A stretch of 6,532 bases of DNA. Source: Chloroflexota bacterium (lineage in GTDB: Bacteria > Chloroflexota > Anaerolineae > Anaerolineales > Villigracilaceae). Under the pieces are notes generated by a model that had not been told where the DNA came from, ran no database searches, and worked only from the letters and a program-made list of their open reading frames with translations. Where the stretch lies: assembly GCA_021796315.1 (NCBI GenBank), contig JAJYOH010000351.1:1-6532 (forward strand), read 5' to 3'. The position numbers were made by a program, and so were the translations under genes. Below are positions 6,167 through 6,532 of the stretch, one piece after another (position 1 is the first letter of the stretch; each line of letters opens with the position of its first letter).

Positions 6167-6532
6167 CTATTTGGAAATCAAATACAACATCCGCAGGATT
6201 TTCAAATCATCGTAATTCAAAACGCCATTCAACTTGTCATAAACGGGCTTGAGAAAATTTATGCCGAGTTCATCGAATGCGGCAAATGCAGATTGTTTTT
6301 GTTCCGCCGATGCGGTGGTCAATGTGTCCAAATCCTGGTCGTGGCACAAGGGATTCCCCGCTAAAACGTATCGCGTCAGATGATCGAGAATCGTCGTCTT
6401 TGTGACCATATATCTCTGCATCAAACTTTCAACCGTTTTCCCCGCGTTATATGCTTCGCCGATAATAAAATAACAGCGATTCGAATCGCTTTTATCGCGG
6501 CTTGATTCTTTTTGTCGCCCAACATGACCCGG
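6167..6532 (-). CDS. C-terminal part of a probable RecQ-family DNA helicase (5' end outside window)
   Basis: On the minus strand the frame is open from the right window edge to a TAG at 6167-6169, giving 121 residues with no true start in view; the ATG at 6424 is internal. The segment IIGEAYNAGKTVESLMQRYM followed by VTKTTILDHLTRYVLAGNPL resembles the helix-turn-helix tail (HTH_40 kind) at the C-terminus of many RecQ-type ATP-dependent helicases, and the following SAEQKQSAFAAFDELG, LKPVYDKLNGVLNYDDLKILRMLYL resembles the end of RecQ proteins from Chloroflexota-like bacteria, by recollection. The N-terminal helicase core cannot be seen, so another helicase with the same tail is possible. It is convergent with the UbiB-like gene. 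The first encoded residues in view come from a 17-base stretch shared with the transposase gene, so the extreme edge may be foreign to this gene. Confidence 0.6.
   Translation of the reverse strand, partial: PGHVGRQKESSRDKSDSNRCYFIIGEAYNAGKTVESLMQRYMVTKTTILDHLTRYVLAGNPLCHDQDLDTLTTASAEQKQSAFAAFDELGINFLKPVYDKLNGVLNYDDLKILRMLYLISK
6516..6532 (+). repeat. 17-base direct repeat, copy at the window edge
   Basis: Identical to 5732-5748 inside the transposase. It reaches the final base, so its right boundary is unknown and it may continue into more insertion-sequence DNA. Confidence 0.8.

Noticed and set aside
6149..6364. 71-codon plus-strand frame near the right edge
   Set aside because: It is antisense to the helicase C-terminus, which has clear helix-turn-helix resemblance; no ribosome-binding site was seen for it.

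Overview
The window looks like an ordinary bacterial chromosome segment of moderate GC. It carries part of a [NiFe]-hydrogenase maturation operon, a two-gene phasin-like/UbiB-kinase unit, a complete insertion sequence whose transposase frame is broken, and the edge of a convergent helicase gene. The protein flavour suggests a member of the Chloroflexota, perhaps Anaerolineae: the HypD/HypE variants, a short COG3937-like phasin beside an AarF/UbiB protein, and a RecQ-type C-terminus with a helix-turn-helix tail. That placement is an inference from family resemblance and has not been computed.

Layout. (1) Bases 1-1857, plus strand: the C-terminal two thirds of hypD (its 5' end lies outside the window), then complete hypE one base after the hypD stop. 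HypD and HypE are partners in building the Fe(CN)2CO centre of [NiFe]-hydrogenases. A hairpin with a T run at 1898-1933 probably ends this operon. (2) Bases 2068-4233, plus strand: a sigma70-like promoter (TTGTCT, 17-base spacer, TACAAT), a 90-residue phasin-like protein with a strong ribosome-binding site, and a 560-residue AarF/UbiB/ABC1-family atypical kinase with two C-terminal membrane helices. A very strong symmetric hairpin (23-bp stem, 3-base loop) closes the unit. (3) Bases 4417-6078: a 1.66-kb insertion sequence with ~36-bp terminal inverted repeats, flanked by a 5-bp direct repeat (CAGTA; up to 7 bp if the end base is assigned differently). Its DDE transposase (IS4/IS701-like) is split by a -1 frame change just before the catalytic-glutamate region, so the copy is probably inactive unless frameshifting is programmed. 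(4) Bases 6167-6532, minus strand: the C-terminal 121 residues of a probable RecQ-family helicase, running off the right edge. The IS therefore sits in the intergenic space between two convergent genes and seems to have broken no host gene.

I found no CRISPR array, tRNA, rRNA or clearly new multi-gene system. The points most worth a second look are the transposase frame break, a 17-base identity between the inside of the transposase and the last bases of the window, and the structured leader without a ribosome-binding site in front of the UbiB-like gene.
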